Shown piece after piece: positions 32,364-44,935 of a stretch of 64,000 nt of DNA. Below the pieces are notes generated by a model. That model was not told where the DNA came from. It ran no database searches and worked only from the letters and a program-made list of their open reading frames with translations. Position numbers and translations under genes: made by a program. Numbering within the stretch: the first letter of the stretch is position 1; every line of letters starts with the position of its first letter. Origin of the DNA: an uncultured Pseudomonadota bacterium (GTDB lineage Bacteria > Pseudomonadota > Alphaproteobacteria > UBA9219). The stretch lies in NCBI GenBank assembly GCA_903919315.1, contig CAIXHP010000020.1:55247-119246 (forward strand), read 5' to 3'.

Positions 32364-32897
32364 TTATTTCTTCTTGCCTTCTTTACGGCGGATGCGTTCG
32401 CCAGCGTACTTGATGCCTTTGCCCTTGTAAGGCTCCGGCTTCTTCAACGCGCGAATTTCCGCAGAGACCTGCCCGACCTTTTGGCGATCAAAGCCCGTCA
32501 CCGAGATCAAAGTCGGCTTTTCGGCCTTGATCGTAATCCCTTCCGGGATGGCAAACTTGACTTCATGGCTGAAACCGATCTGCAGCACAAGTTCCTTACC
32601 CTGCACGGCGGCGCGGAAACCAACGCCTTCGATCTCAAGGCTCTCCTTGAAACCATCGGTCACGCCTTTGACCATGTTGTTAACGCTGTTCCGAATGGTG
32701 CCCCACATCATGCGCGCGCGCTGCGTCTCCTGCAACGGCGTGACGGAGATTTTTCCATCCGCAACCTTGACCTCGACTTCGGGCGGAAACGACAGGCTGA
32801 GATTTCCCAACTTGCCCTTCACCGCAACGACATGACCCTTGACCTCAGCGGTAACGCCTTGGGGCAGAGCCACCGGATGTTTGCCTACGCGCGACAT
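32364..32897 (-). CDS. rplF: 50S ribosomal protein L6
   Basis: [34 protein letters not shown]...[25 protein letters not shown]. Confidence 0.98.
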   Translation of the reverse strand: MSRVGKHPVALPQGVTAEVKGHVVAVKGKLGNLSLSFPPEVEVKVADGKISVTPLQETQRARMMWGTIRNSVNNMVKGVTDGFKESLEIEGVGFRAAVQGKELVLQIGFSHEVKFAIPEGITIKAEKPTLISVTGFDRQKVGQVSAEIRALKKPEPYKGKGIKYAGERIRRKEGKKK

Positions 32898-32917
32898 GAC
32901 TGACCTCTAAACCTCAA

Positions 32918-33316
32918 TTAGAAAATGCGGCACAGAACTTCGCCGCCGACGTTTTGCGCACGCGCTTCGTTATCCGAAAGCACGCCACGCGGCGTCGACA
33001 GAATCGAAATGCCAAGACCGTTGAACACGCGTCCGAAATCCTTGATTCCGGCATAAACGCGGCAACCCGGCTTCGACACGCGGTCAATCTTGCGAATAAC
33101 CCCCGTGCCTTCGTGATATTTCAACTCGATCTGCAGCAATGGCTGGCTTTTGCCCTGCTGAGTCTCGCTGAAACCACGAATGTAGCCTTCACGCTGCATC
33201 ACGTCCAGAACGCGCTTACGGAACGTTGACGAAGGGCAATCGACAACCGCCAGATTAGCCATCTGACCGTTGCGAATGCGGGTCAACATATCACCCAATG
33301 GATCCGTCAGGGACAT
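32918..33316 (-). CDS. rpsH: 30S ribosomal protein S8
   Basis: MSLTDPLGDMLTRIRNGQMANLAVVDCPSSTFRKRVLDVMQREGYIRGF. Confidence 0.98.
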   Translation of the reverse strand: MSLTDPLGDMLTRIRNGQMANLAVVDCPSSTFRKRVLDVMQREGYIRGFSETQQGKSQPLLQIELKYHEGTGVIRKIDRVSKPGCRVYAGIKDFGRVFNGLGISILSTPRGVLSDNEARAQNVGGEVLCRIF

Positions 33317-33328
33317 ACTAAATCCTCC

Positions 33329-33634
33329 TTACCAGCTCGACTTGATCACGCCGGGAATCTGGCCCGACGAGGCCAAATCGCGGAACGCGATACGCGATAG
33401 TTTAAACTTGCGATAATAGGCGCGGGGACGACCGCTCAGCTCGCAGCGGTTGCGAATGCGCACCTTGCTGGAATTGCGGGGCATTTCCGCCAACTTCATC
33501 ACCGCCGCGAAACGATCTTCCATCGTCGTTTCCTTGTTCATGATCAAAGCCTTCAACGTCGCGCGCGACGCCTTCTTTTGCTTCGTCATGCGACGACGGA
33601 GGTTGTTTTTCTCAATCATTGACTTCTTGGCCAT
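33329..33634 (-). CDS. rpsN: 30S ribosomal protein S14
   Basis: [31 protein letters not shown]...[47 protein letters not shown]. Confidence 0.98.
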   Translation of the reverse strand: MAKKSMIEKNNLRRRMTKQKKASRATLKALIMNKETTMEDRFAAVMKLAEMPRNSSKVRIRNRCELSGRPRAYYRKFKLSRIAFRDLASSGQIPGVIKSSW

Positions 33635-33651
33635 GAGGTCTTTTCTCCCGC

Positions 33652-34218
33652 TTAGCTCTGGAACGGCATGTTAAACCCACGCAGCAGCGCGCGAGCTTCA
33701 TCGTCCGTCTGGGCCGTAGTGCAAATCACGATATCCATACCCCGGATTTCATCGATCTTGTCGAAATCGATTTCGGGGAACACGATCTGTTCCTTGAGAC
33801 CGAGGGCATAGTTGCCGCGTCCGTCAAAGCTCTTGGCCGAAACGCCGCGAAAATCGCGAACGCGCGGCAGAGCGATGTTGACCAAGCGGTCAAGGAATTC
33901 ATACATCTTTTCACGACGCAACGTAACCTTGCAACCGATGCCAAGACCGCCACGCAGCTTAAAGCTCGCGATCGCCTTGCGCGACTGGGTAATGACCGGC
34001 TTTTGACCGGCGATCTGCATCAGCTGATCAGCCGCGTTCTTGGTCTTTTTGCTGTCGTTGACAGCTTCGCCCACGCCCATGTTGATGACGATCTTCTCAA
34101 GGCGAGGCACCTGAAGGCGATTGGTGTAGCCGAACTTTTTCATCAGTTCAGGCAGCACGGTTTCGCGATAGTGGCTCTCCAGGCGTGGCGTGTACTTATC
34201 TTTTGCTTGTGCCGTCAT
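33652..34218 (-). CDS. rplE: 50S ribosomal protein L5
   Basis: [62 protein letters not shown]. Confidence 0.98.
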   Translation of the reverse strand: MTAQAKDKYTPRLESHYRETVLPELMKKFGYTNRLQVPRLEKIVINMGVGEAVNDSKKTKNAADQLMQIAGQKPVITQSRKAIASFKLRGGLGIGCKVTLRREKMYEFLDRLVNIALPRVRDFRGVSAKSFDGRGNYALGLKEQIVFPEIDFDKIDEIRGMDIVICTTAQTDDEARALLRGFNMPFQS

Positions 34219-34261
34219 AACGCTCTCTCCAAACTTCGCGGCGCTGTTGCGCGCCTGTCCC

Positions 34262-34588
34262 TTAGTCGATCACTTCGCCGGAACGGCGGGCAACGCGCAC
34301 CTTGCGGCCATTGTCCACCGTTTTATAGCCGACGCGAGTCGGCTTCTTGCTGTCCTTCGGATCCACATGCGCGACGTTCGACGCATGAATGGAAGCCTCG
34401 ATCTGCTTGCGTCCGCCTTGCGGATCCGCCTGCGACGGCTTGGTGTGGTGGGTCGCCATATTGACACCCACGACCAGCACGCGGTTTTCTTTGGGGAACA
34501 CGGCCTTAACCACGCCGGTCTTGCCCTTGTCCTTGCCCGTGATCACGATCACGTTGTCGTTCTTTTTAATTTTCATCTTGCTCGCCAT
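34262..34588 (-). CDS. rplX: 50S ribosomal protein L24
   Basis: [55 protein letters not shown]. Confidence 0.97.
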   Translation of the reverse strand: MASKMKIKKNDNVIVITGKDKGKTGVVKAVFPKENRVLVVGVNMATHHTKPSQADPQGGRKQIEASIHASNVAHVDPKDSKKPTRVGYKTVDNGRKVRVARRSGEVID

Positions 34589-34956
34589 TACAGCACCTCT
34601 TCAGCCAAAGAGATGATTTTCATAAAGCCCAAGCTGCGCAGTTCGCGCGTCACCGGCCCAAAGATACGGGTGCCGATCGGCTCCTTATCCTTGTTGATCA
34701 GAACCGCCGCATTACGGTCAAAGCGGATCAAGCTGCCGTCGTCGCGCTTGAGGCCAAAGCGCTGACGCACGATAACGGCCTTGTGTACGTCGCCCTTCTT
34801 GACCTTGCCGCGCGGGATGGCATCGCGGATCGAAACGACAATAATGTCGCCGATCCCCGCCACCGTGCGATGCGAGCCGCCGAGAACCTTAATGCAGCAC
34901 ACTCGCTTTGCGCCGCTATTGTCCGCCACATCGAGGACGGTTTCCATCTGGATCAT
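34588..34956 (-). CDS. rplN: 50S ribosomal protein L14
   Basis: [64 protein letters not shown]. Confidence 0.98.
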   Translation of the reverse strand: MIQMETVLDVADNSGAKRVCCIKVLGGSHRTVAGIGDIIVVSIRDAIPRGKVKKGDVHKAVIVRQRFGLKRDDGSLIRFDRNAAVLINKDKEPIGTRIFGPVTRELRSLGFMKIISLAEEVL

Positions 34957-34993
34957 GACTAAACCCTATCCAACTTGCTTTGTTGCCTGTTCG

Positions 34994-35251
34994 TTACTTG
35001 GCCGTCGTTTTCGCGGCCGCCGCTTCGTCCACCACCGTCCAGCGCTTGCGCTTGCTGATCGGGGCGCATTCGATAATCGACACCGCATCACCGACCTTCA
35101 GACGATTCTGTTCGTCATGCGCGGCGTACTTCTTCGACGTGCGAATATACTTCTTATAAATCGGGTGCATCACGCGACGTTCGACGAGAACCGTAATGGT
35201 CTTGTCGCCCTTGTCGCTAACGACGGTACCCTGCAAAACACGACGCGGCAT
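34994..35251 (-). CDS. rpsQ: 30S ribosomal protein S17
   Basis: [49 protein letters not shown]. Confidence 0.97.
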   Translation of the reverse strand: MPRRVLQGTVVSDKGDKTITVLVERRVMHPIYKKYIRTSKKYAAHDEQNRLKVGDAVSIIECAPISKRKRWTVVDEAAAAKTTAK

Positions 35252-35272
35252 CTTATCCCCTCATCCTTAACT

Positions 35273-35497
35273 TTACGCCGCCGAACCGGCAGCTTTGCGT
35301 TGACGTTCGCCGATCACCGTCGTGATCATGGCGATTTCCTTGCGGACGGCGGTGACGCGCGCGGTGTTCGCGAGCTGTCCGGTCGCCTTCTGGAAGCGCA
35401 GGTTGAACTGCTCCTTACGCAGCTCGAGCAAACGCGTTTCCAGTTCCTTGTCCGTCTTCATCCGCGCTTCGGCGGCTTTGGCCGTATTCTTACCCAT
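35273..35497 (-). CDS. rpmC: 50S ribosomal protein L29
   Basis: [48 protein letters not shown]. Confidence 0.96.
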   Translation of the reverse strand: MGKNTAKAAEARMKTDKELETRLLELRKEQFNLRFQKATGQLANTARVTAVRKEIAMITTVIGERQRKAAGSAA

Positions 35498-35515
35498 AAT
35501 GTTTCCCCTTTACCC

Positions 35516-35929
35516 TCAGGCCGCTTCACGTTGGATGAACCGGGTCTTGATCGGCAACTTGGCCGCCGCCAGTTCAAACGCTTCCTTCGCGACCGCCTGC
35601 GGCACGCCGTCCAATTCGAACATGATGCGCCCGGGATGAACGCGGCAGGCCCAAAACTCCGGCGTACCCTTGCCCGAACCCATGCGAACTTCGGCAGGTT
35701 TACGCGAAACCGGAACGTCTGGGAACACCAAAATCCACAACCGTCCCTGACGCTTGATGGCGCGGCTGATCGCGCGGCGCGCCGCTTCGATCTGACGCGC
35801 CGTGACGCGTTCCGGCTCCATGGCCTTCAGGCCATAAGCGCCATAGCTAAGGCGGAAGCCGCCCTTCGCGGCGCCGTGGATACGGCCCTTATGCGCTTTA
35901 CGGTACTTGGTACGTTTTGGCTGCAACAT
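35516..35929 (-). CDS. rplP: 50S ribosomal protein L16
   Basis: [66 protein letters not shown]. Confidence 0.98.
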   Translation of the reverse strand: MLQPKRTKYRKAHKGRIHGAAKGGFRLSYGAYGLKAMEPERVTARQIEAARRAISRAIKRQGRLWILVFPDVPVSRKPAEVRMGSGKGTPEFWACRVHPGRIMFELDGVPQAVAKEAFELAAAKLPIKTRFIQREAA

Positions 35930-35952
35930 GATGTTTTATCCCTAAATTCTGC

Positions 35953-36636
35953 TTACGTGCGAACCGGCGCGTTTTCGAGAGCGCGCTTTTCATGCGCCAT
36001 CGGATCGTGATCGAGGATTTCGCCCTTGAAAATCCAGACCTTAACGCCGCACGTTCCCATCGTGGTGAAAGCCGTGGCAACGCCGTAATCGACATCCGCG
36101 CGAAGCGTATGCAACGGCACGCGGCCTTCGCGATACCATTCCATGCGCGCGATTTCCGCGCCGCCCAAACGACCGCCGCAATTGATACGAATACCCAACG
36201 CGCCCAAACGCATCGCCGACTGAACCGCGCGCTTCATGGCGCGACGGAAGGCAACGCGACGTTCCAGCTGATTGGCGATGTTCTCGGCCACCAGCTTGGC
36301 ATCGATTTCCGGCTTGCGGATTTCGATGATGTTCAGGCTGACTTCCGAAGTCGTCATCTTGGCCAATTCGCTGCGCAGCTTCTCAATGTCCGCGCCCTTC
36401 TTGCCGATAACAACGCCGGGACGCGCCGAATGAATGGTCACCCGCGCCTTGCCCGCCGGACGTTCGATTATGATCTTGGCCACGCCCGCCTGCTGACCCA
36501 GCTTCTTGGTCAAAAACTTGCGGATCTTCAGGTCTTCGTGCAACAGGTCGCCATAGCCCTTGCCCGCAAACCAGCGGCTGTCCCACGTCCGGTTGACGCC
36601 CAGACGGATGCTGATCGGATTGACTTTCTGACCCAT
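35953..36636 (-). CDS. rpsC: 30S ribosomal protein S3
   Basis: [42 protein letters not shown]. Confidence 0.97.
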   Translation of the reverse strand: MGQKVNPISIRLGVNRTWDSRWFAGKGYGDLLHEDLKIRKFLTKKLGQQAGVAKIIIERPAGKARVTIHSARPGVVIGKKGADIEKLRSELAKMTTSEVSLNIIEIRKPEIDAKLVAENIANQLERRVAFRRAMKRAVQSAMRLGALGIRINCGGRLGGAEIARMEWYREGRVPLHTLRADVDYGVATAFTTMGTCGVKVWIFKGEILDHDPMAHEKRALENAPVRT

Positions 36637-36637
36637 G

Positions 36638-37105
36638 TTATGCTCCCGCGACGGCTTTCGCCGCGCCCTTGCTGGTTTCTTTCTTCGAGAATCCCTTGGC
36701 GCGACGCGCCGCCTTCTTCGCCTCAAGCTCGCCTTCTTGACGCTCGCGAACGATGATCGTCAAGTTGCTGAACGGCTTTTCGATGCCCGCGCTCTTGCCA
36801 CGGCCACGCGCATGAAAACGCTTCATGACAAAGCTACGTCCAACCCACGCCTCGGCAACATACAGCTTGTCGACATCCAGCGAATGGTTGTTTTCCGCGT
36901 TGGCGATGGCCGACTGCAGAACCTTCTTCACGTCCTGCGCGATGCGGCGCTTTTCAAACGTCAGCTGCGTCAGAGCCGCGCCCGCGTTCTTGCCGCGAAT
37001 GCTGGCCGCGACCAGATTCAGCTTGCGCGCGCTGGTGCGAAGCGACGAGGCCTTGGCCTGAGCCGCATCATCGGGCAAACGTCGTTCGGTTTTGGGCTTA
37101 CTCAT
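36638..37105 (-). CDS. rplV: 50S ribosomal protein L22 with C-terminal extension
   Basis: [72 protein letters not shown]. Confidence 0.97.
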   Translation of the reverse strand: MSKPKTERRLPDDAAQAKASSLRTSARKLNLVAASIRGKNAGAALTQLTFEKRRIAQDVKKVLQSAIANAENNHSLDVDKLYVAEAWVGRSFVMKRFHARGRGKSAGIEKPFSNLTIIVRERQEGELEAKKAARRAKGFSKKETSKGAAKAVAGA

Positions 37106-37119
37106 CGTCTCAATCTCCC

Positions 37120-37413
37120 TTAACCCTTGCCGCCGGCTTTATCAGCCTTTTTATCAGCGGCGGTATGTCCCTTGAACGTGCGAGTCGGCGCGAATTCGCC
37201 GAACTTGTGCCCAATCATGTTTTCGGTCACCGACACCGGCAGAAACTTGTTGCCGTTGTAAACGCCGAACGTGAGGCCGACGAACTGCGGCAGAACCGTC
37301 GAACGGCGCGACCAAGTCTTAATGATGTCGTTACGGCCTGAAGCGCGGGCTTTCTCCGCCTTCTTCATCATATAACCGTCAACGAACGGGCCTTTCCAAA
37401 CTGAACGTGCCAC
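37120..37413 (-). CDS. rpsS: 30S ribosomal protein S19
   Basis: [54 protein letters not shown]. Confidence 0.98.
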   Translation of the reverse strand: MARSVWKGPFVDGYMMKKAEKARASGRNDIIKTWSRRSTVLPQFVGLTFGVYNGNKFLPVSVTENMIGHKFGEFAPTRTFKGHTAADKKADKAGGKG

Positions 37414-37428
37414 GATGCTATCTCCCTC

Positions 37429-38274
37429 TTACGCCGCCTGGCTATCGCGACGCTTGTTCGCGCGACGCACAATAAAGCGATTGGTGCGTTTGTTGTTGCG
37501 GGTTTTCGTGCCCTTGGTGCCCTTGCCCCAAGGCGTAACCGGATGACGACCACCGGAGGTACGGCCTTCGCCGCCGCCGTGCGGGTGATCGACAGGGTTC
37601 ATGGCCACGCCGCGAACGCTCGGACGAACGCCCAGCCAACGCTTGCGCCCGGCCTTGCCGAGCTTGACGTTGGTGTGATCGGCGTTCGAAACCGCGCCAA
37701 CCGTCGCCATGCATTCTTGCGGAACCAAGCGTTGCTCGCCCGAGCTAAGCTTCAGCTGCGCATAACCGGAGTCGCGGCCCACGATCTGAACATAAGCGCC
37801 CGCTGAACGAGCGATCTGACCGCCCTTGCCGGGACGCATTTCCACGTTGTGGACGATGGTGCCGACCGGAATATTCTTGAGCTGCATCGCATTGCCGGGC
37901 TTCACATCAACCTTCTCGCCCGCGACAACCGAGTCGCCGACCTGAAGACGCTGCGGCGCCAAAATATAAGCCTGCGTGCCGTCCTGATACTTGATCAGAG
38001 CCAAGAAAGCCGTGCGGTTCGGGTCATACTCCAAACGCTCGACAACCGCCGGGACATCAAACGTGCGACGCTTGAAATCAACCATGCGATAACGACGCGC
38101 ATGACCGCCGCCGATGTGACGGGTGGTGATACGGCCTTTGTTGTTGCGTCCGCCCGACTTGTGCAGGCCTTCCGTCAACGCCTTGACCGGCTTACCCTTC
38201 CACAGCTTCGAACGATCGACTTGGACGACCTGCCGAAGACCTGGCGTTACGGGGCTGTATTTTTTAAGTGCCAT
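37429..38274 (-). CDS. rplB: 50S ribosomal protein L2
   Basis: [63 protein letters not shown]...[13 protein letters not shown]. Confidence 0.98.
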   Translation of the reverse strand: MALKKYSPVTPGLRQVVQVDRSKLWKGKPVKALTEGLHKSGGRNNKGRITTRHIGGGHARRYRMVDFKRRTFDVPAVVERLEYDPNRTAFLALIKYQDGTQAYILAPQRLQVGDSVVAGEKVDVKPGNAMQLKNIPVGTIVHNVEMRPGKGGQIARSAGAYVQIVGRDSGYAQLKLSSGEQRLVPQECMATVGAVSNADHTNVKLGKAGRKRWLGVRPSVRGVAMNPVDHPHGGGEGRTSGGRHPVTPWGKGTKGTKTRNNKRTNRFIVRRANKRRDSQAA

Positions 38275-38289
38275 GTTAATTCCCCAACC

Positions 38290-38616
38290 TTAAATGCCCG
38301 TGGTGACGTCGATGGTGTTACCCGCCGCCAGAGTCACGATCGCGAATTTGACATCGCTGCGCTGACCCACGCGACCACGGAAACGCTTCACCTTGCCCTT
38401 GCGGTTGTGCGTGTTGACCGCATCAACCTTGACCTTGAACAACTTCTCGACCGCCGTCTTGATGACAGGCTTCGTGGCATCGCCCGCGACGCGGAACGTC
38501 ACCTGATTGTGCTGCGAACCGTTCGTCGCCTTTTCCGTAATGACGGGCGAAAGGATCACTTGATAGTCTTTCGGCATGATCGCCGTTTCGGCGACCGGCT
38601 TCTTTGTCTTGCTCAT
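38290..38616 (-). CDS. rplW: 50S ribosomal protein L23
   Basis: [67 protein letters not shown]. Confidence 0.97.
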   Translation of the reverse strand: MSKTKKPVAETAIMPKDYQVILSPVITEKATNGSQHNQVTFRVAGDATKPVIKTAVEKLFKVKVDAVNTHNRKGKVKRFRGRVGQRSDVKFAIVTLAAGNTIDVTTGI

Positions 38617-39233
38617 TTCAGCCTCTCTTGCAGCTGCTCGACCGCGTTGGTGGTGAGAACCAGCACATCGCGACGCAGGATGTCATACACATTCGCGCCC
38701 TGCTCCGGCAAAACATCCACATGCGGAATGTTGCGCGCTGCCTTGGCGAAATTTTCGTCGAGATTGGAGCCGTCGATGAACAACACCGAAATCAAGCCCA
38801 TCTTGCCGAGCTTCGTCGCCAAAAGCTTGGTCTTGTGCTCGGTCAGCTTGGCCTGATCCAAAACGATCAACTTGCCGTCTTGCTGCTTCGAGGCCAGCGC
38901 CATGCGGAGCGCCAAAAGACGAACCTTCTTCGGCAAATCATGAGCATGATCGCGAACGACCGGCCCAAAGATCACGCCGCCCTTACGGAACTGCGGCGAA
39001 CGCAAGCTGCCTTGACGCGCGCGGCCTGTGCCTTTTTGCGCCCACGGCTTCTTGGTCGTGCCGCTGACTTGGCTGATGCCCTTGGTCGCATGCGTGCCCG
39101 AACGACGCTTCGCCAACTGATAGTTGACCATGCGGGTCAGAATATCGCGACGAGGCGTGAGCGCGAAAATCGCATCCAGCAACTCAATCGAGCCGACATC
39201 TTTGTTTTCGAGATTTTTAACTGTCGCTTTCAT
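38613..39233 (-). CDS. rplD: 50S ribosomal protein L4
   Basis: [54 protein letters not shown]. Confidence 0.98.
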   Translation of the reverse strand: MKATVKNLENKDVGSIELLDAIFALTPRRDILTRMVNYQLAKRRSGTHATKGISQVSGTTKKPWAQKGTGRARQGSLRSPQFRKGGVIFGPVVRDHAHDLPKKVRLLALRMALASKQQDGKLIVLDQAKLTEHKTKLLATKLGKMGLISVLFIDGSNLDENFAKAARNIPHVDVLPEQGANVYDILRRDVLVLTTNAVEQLQERLK

Positions 39234-39250
39234 CGTCTATCCCATCATCC

Positions 39251-39949
39251 TCAAGCGGCCTGATTGCCGGTCGCCTTCAAGCCCGCCGGAAGCGGAGCTT
39301 CCTTCGGAACGGCGCATTTGATCGCGTCGCGGATCTGCACATACGCGCCTTCCGCACCGGGGACGGCGCCCTTGACCAAGATCAGGTTCTGTTCAGCGTC
39401 AATCGCGACAACCTTGAGGTTGAGCGTAGTGACACGACGGTCGCCCATGTGGCCCGCCATCTTCTTGTTCTTGAAAACGCGGCCCGGATCCTGACGTTGG
39501 CCCGTCGAACCATGGCTACGATGCGAAACCGACACACCGTGAGTAGCGCGTAAGCCGCCGAAGTTATGACGTTTCATAACGCCCGCGAAACCCTTACCGA
39601 TGCTGGTCGAAGAAACGTCGACATACTGACCGGGCACAAAGTGGCTCGCCGAAAGCTCGGAACCGACTTCCAACAGCGCGTTGTCGCTGACGCGGAATTC
39701 GACCAGCTTCTTCTTCGGCTCAAGCTTCGCCTTGGCGAAATGGCCGCGCATCGCTTGCGACACGTTCTTAACCTTCGCCTTGCCGACACCAAGCTGAACC
39801 GCGACATAGCCGTCCACGTCCTTGGTGCGAACACCGACGACTTGGCATGCATCCAACTGCAAAACCGTCACGGGAATATGCTTTCCGGCATCGTCAAAAA
39901 TGCGCGTCATACCCAGTTTGGTTGCCAACAATCCTGTACGTTTCGTCAT
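39251..39949 (-). CDS. rplC: 50S ribosomal protein L3
   Basis: [44 protein letters not shown]...[45 protein letters not shown]. Confidence 0.97.
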   Translation of the reverse strand: MTKRTGLLATKLGMTRIFDDAGKHIPVTVLQLDACQVVGVRTKDVDGYVAVQLGVGKAKVKNVSQAMRGHFAKAKLEPKKKLVEFRVSDNALLEVGSELSASHFVPGQYVDVSSTSIGKGFAGVMKRHNFGGLRATHGVSVSHRSHGSTGQRQDPGRVFKNKKMAGHMGDRRVTTLNLKVVAIDAEQNLILVKGAVPGAEGAYVQIRDAIKCAVPKEAPLPAGLKATGNQAA

Positions 39950-39960
39950 AATAGCCACCC

Positions 39961-40269
39961 TTAAACCCTGATCTCGACATCGACGCCAGCCGCCAAGTCG
40001 ATTTTCGAAAGGGCGTCAATCGTCTGCGGAGTCGGCTCCAGAATATCCAACAGGCGACGATGTGTCCGAACTTCGAACTGATCGCGCGATTTCTTATCGA
40101 CGTGCGGGCCACGGTTGACCGTGAAAAGCTCGCGCCACGTCGGCAACGGAATCGGGCCGCGCACCCGAGCGCCCGTGCGCTTGGCGGTGCTGATGATCTC
40201 GCTCACCGACTGATCCAGTGTGCGATGATCGAACGCCTTTAGGCGAATGCGTATCGTTTGCGTGTCCAT
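39961..40269 (-). CDS. rpsJ: 30S ribosomal protein S10
   Basis: [44 protein letters not shown]. Confidence 0.98.
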   Translation of the reverse strand: MDTQTIRIRLKAFDHRTLDQSVSEIISTAKRTGARVRGPIPLPTWRELFTVNRGPHVDKKSRDQFEVRTHRRLLDILEPTPQTIDALSKIDLAAGVDVEIRV

Positions 40270-40374
40270 ACCAAACCTCTCATTCGCGTAAAACCTGAGG
40301 CCCTACGCGAGCCAATGTATTCCTGTTATTCGGTTGTGGACGGGGAACGTCCCCGTCCACACCGCAATTATCGA

Positions 40375-41562
<1,188 letters not shown>

Positions 41563-41610
41563 TTTTTTCTCCGTAAGTTGAAGGACTGGTTACTACTGTT
41601 TACTCTCGGC

Positions 41611-43692
41611 TTAGCCAGCCAGCTTTGCTTTGACTTCCAAGGCAATCGCCTGAGGAACCTGCTCGTAATGAGAAAATTCCATCGTGTACATGGCGCGACC
41701 TTGCGACATGGTTCGCAAACGATTGACGTAGCCGAACATCTTGGCCAGAGGAACGGTTGCGTCGATCGTGCGGGCGTTGCCGCGCTGATCCATGCCACTG
41801 ATTTGGCCGCGACGGCTGTTCAAATCGCCGATCACATCGCCCATGTATTCTTCCGGTGTCACGACTTCGACCTTCATGATCGGCTCAAGAAGCACCGGAC
41901 CGGCCTTCTGCATGCCTTCCTTGAAAGCGGCGCGCGCCGCGATTTCGAACGCCAAGGCCGACGAGTCGACATCATGATAAGCGCCGTCAACGAGGCGAGC
42001 CATAAAGTCGATGGTCGGGAAGCCCGCGACAACACCGTTGTCGAGCGAACCTTCGAGACCCTTTTCAACGCCGGGAATGAATTCCTTCGGCACCGAACCG
42101 CCAACCACCTTGCTTTCGAAGACAAAACCGCTACCGGCTTCGAGAGGTTCGAATTCGATGATGACGCGCGCGAACTGGCCCGAACCGCCGGACTGCTTCT
42201 TGTGCGTGTAGTCCACCGTAGCCTTGCGCGTAATGGTCTCGCGGTAGGCGACTTGCGGATCGCCGACGATGACATCGACGCTGTAAGGAGGACGGCTGAG
42301 AATATCGACCTTAATGTCGAGATGCAGTTCGCCCATGCCCTTGATGACGGTCTGGCCGGTTTCGTGATTGACGGCGAGACGGAACGAAGGATCTTCCTGT
42401 ACCAAACGCAACAAAGCGTTGGTCATCTTGTCCTGATCGGCCTTGCTCTTCGGCTCAATGGCGCGTTCGATGACCGGATCGGGGAACTCCATGCGCTCCA
42501 GCACGATCGGCTTGAGCGATTCACAAAGCGTGTCGCCGGTCTTGGTGTCCTTGAGCGCAGCCAGTGCGACGATGTCGCCCGCATGCGCTTCCTTGATTTC
42601 TTCGCGGGTGTTGGCATGCATCAACAGCATACGGCCCACGCGCTCTCGCGCGTCCTTGACCGTGTTCTGCACATAGGTGCCCGACTGCAACGTGCCGGAG
42701 TAAATGCGCACGAAGGTCAGCGAACCGACGAACGGATCGGTCATGATCTTGAACGCCAAACCGGAGAACGGCGCGGTGTCGGACGGCGGACGTTCGTCGT
42801 GTTCCTTGGTGTCGGGATTAAAGCCCTTGACGTTGCCGACATCGACCGGCGACGGCAAATAGGCCACAACGGCATCCAACATCGGCTGCACGCCTTTGTT
42901 CTTAAACGCCGAACCGCAAACGACCGGCACGAACTTCTGCGCCAACACACCCTTGCGGATGCACATATCGAGAACTTCGACGGAGGGCTCGGTGCCGCTC
43001 AGATAGGCTTCCATCGCCACGTCGTCCATCTCGACCGCCGATTCAATCATCGCCTGACGGTATTCGAGAGCCTTGGCCATCAAATCGGCTGGAATGTCTT
43101 CGTCGTGGAAATTCGCGCCCAAAGCTTCGTCTTCCCAGACAACCGCCTTCATGCGGCGCAGATCGACGATGCCCTTGTACTCACCTTCGGAACCGATAGG
43201 GAGCTGGATCACAAGCGTGTTCGCGCCCAGACGATCCTTGAGCATATCGACGCAGCGGTAAAAGTTCGCGCCGGTACGGTCCATCTTGTTGACGAACACC
43301 ATACGGGGAACATGATACTTGTCGCCTTGACGCCAAACGGTTTCCGTCTGCGGCTCAACACCCGAAACGGCATCCAGCACGCACACCGCGCCGTCGAGAA
43401 CGCGAAGCGAACGCTCAACTTCAATCGTGAAGTCGACGTGGCCGGGCGTGTCGATGATGTTGATGCGGTGTTCGTTCCAGAACGTCGTCGTCGCGGCGGA
43501 CGTGATGGTGATGCCGCGTTCCTGCTCCTGTTCCATCCAGTCCATCGTCGCAGTGCCTTCGTGCACTTCGCCGATCTTATAGGACTTTCCGGTGTAATAC
43601 AGGATGCGCTCGGTCGTCGTCGTTTTACCGGCATCAATGTGGGCCATGATGCCAATGTTACGGTAACGCTCGATGGGATGACTGCGGGCCAT
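41611..43692 (-). CDS. fusA: Elongation factor G
   Basis: [69 protein letters not shown]. Confidence 0.99.
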   Translation of the reverse strand: MARSHPIERYRNIGIMAHIDAGKTTTTERILYYTGKSYKIGEVHEGTATMDWMEQEQERGITITSAATTTFWNEHRINIIDTPGHVDFTIEVERSLRVLDGAVCVLDAVSGVEPQTETVWRQGDKYHVPRMVFVNKMDRTGANFYRCVDMLKDRLGANTLVIQLPIGSEGEYKGIVDLRRMKAVVWEDEALGANFHDEDIPADLMAKALEYRQAMIESAVEMDDVAMEAYLSGTEPSVEVLDMCIRKGVLAQKFVPVVCGSAFKNKGVQPMLDAVVAYLPSPVDVGNVKGFNPDTKEHDERPPSDTAPFSGLAFKIMTDPFVGSLTFVRIYSGTLQSGTYVQNTVKDARERVGRMLLMHANTREEIKEAHAGDIVALAALKDTKTGDTLCESLKPIVLERMEFPDPVIERAIEPKSKADQDKMTNALLRLVQEDPSFRLAVNHETGQTVIKGMGELHLDIKVDILSRPPYSVDVIVGDPQVAYRETITRKATVDYTHKKQSGGSGQFARVIIEFEPLEAGSGFVFESKVVGGSVPKEFIPGVEKGLEGSLDNGVVAGFPTIDFMARLVDGAYHDVDSSALAFEIAARAAFKEGMQKAGPVLLEPIMKVEVVTPEEYMGDVIGDLNSRRGQISGMDQRGNARTIDATVPLAKMFGYVNRLRTMSQGRAMYTMEFSHYEQVPQAIALEVKAKLAG

Positions 43693-43704
43693 AGTGTTCT
43701 CGTT

Positions 43705-44175
43705 TTACCAGCGATAATGGGAGAAGGCTTTGTTGGCTTCGGCCATGCGATGCGTGTCTTCGCGCTTTTTGACCGCAGCGCCGTTGTCGTTCGACGCGGC
43801 GAGCAGTTCGGCGGCCAGACGCTCGACCATCGTCGTTTCCGCGCGAGCGCGGGCGGCGGTGATCAGCCAGCGCATCGCCAGAGCAACCCCGCGATCCGGA
43901 CGAACTTCGACCGGAACCTGATAGGTCGCGCCACCGACGCGGCGTGAACGCACTTCGATGTGCGGACGCACTTTGTCCAAGGCCTGCTTGAAAATTTCGA
44001 GGGCGTTGGTTTTCGCCTTGCCCTGAATCTTTTCCAACGCGCCATAGACGATGCTTTCGGCGGCAGACTTTTTGCCGTGAACCATCAGCACGTTCATGAA
44101 CTTGGTGATGAGAACTTCTCCGAACTTAGGATCCGGAAGAACTTCTCGCTTATCTGCGCTACGACGACGAGCCAT
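43705..44175 (-). CDS. rpsG: 30S ribosomal protein S7
   Basis: [47 protein letters not shown]. Confidence 0.98.
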   Translation of the reverse strand: MARRRSADKREVLPDPKFGEVLITKFMNVLMVHGKKSAAESIVYGALEKIQGKAKTNALEIFKQALDKVRPHIEVRSRRVGGATYQVPVEVRPDRGVALAMRWLITAARARAETTMVERLAAELLAASNDNGAAVKKREDTHRMAEANKAFSHYRW

Positions 44176-44188
44176 ATTTCAAATCCCC

Positions 44189-44560
44189 TTACTTCGGCCG
44201 CTTGGCGCCATACAGCGAGCGCCGCTTCTTACGATCCTTCACGCCCTGTGTATCGAGCGTGCCGCGAATAATGTGGTACCGCACGCCGGGCAAATCCTTG
44301 ACACGACCGCCGCGAATCATGACGACGGAGTGTTCCTGAAGGTTGTGGCCTTCGCCCGGAATGTAGCAAATGACTTCGTGGCCGTTGGTGAGGCGAACAC
44401 GCGCCACCTTACGGAGAGCCGAGTTCGGCTTCTTCGGCGTCGTGGTGTACACGCGCGTGCAAACGCCACGCTTTTGCGGGCATTCCTGCAAGGCCGGAAC
44501 TTTATCCCGAACTTTGAGCGGCTTGCGCTTTTTGCGCACCAGCTGATTGATCGTAGGCAT
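44189..44560 (-). CDS. rpsL: 30S ribosomal protein S12
   Basis: [60 protein letters not shown]. Confidence 0.98.
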   Translation of the reverse strand: MPTINQLVRKKRKPLKVRDKVPALQECPQKRGVCTRVYTTTPKKPNSALRKVARVRLTNGHEVICYIPGEGHNLQEHSVVMIRGGRVKDLPGVRYHIIRGTLDTQGVKDRKKRRSLYGAKRPK

Positions 44561-44818
44561 CACGTCTCCGTTTTTTTCGTTTTGGCCGATTCGCACCGGC
44601 CGATAACAAAACACAACCCACACCAGAGCATCCGCTTTCTTTTCAGAAAGCCGCTCCGTGCGGGAGACTTCACTTACACCGCGCGACCTGTTCGACTTTC
44701 ATCGACCGTTCATCGCCGCAGGCTATGTAACTTTTGCGACATTCGGAACCTCGTTTAGACGGCTTGGCGAGAGAATAACGCGCCATGGGTCTACCACCGG
44801 CCCCGAAAAGGCAGGGCA

Positions 44819-44848
44819 TACTTAGGGTATTAGCCGGGGTCACGTCAA
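44819..44848 (-). promoter_or_regulatory. Candidate str operon promoter
   Basis: Minus strand TTGACG-(18 nt)-TAAGTA; good -35, weak -10; about 260 nt upstream of rpsL. Confidence 0.35.
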
Positions 44849-44935
44849 GCGAAGAATAAAGCTTTCTTTACGATCCGCGGCAAAGCCCGCAAAATTCACC
44901 TTATCAGACGCCCCGTTAAGCGGTAAAAACATACC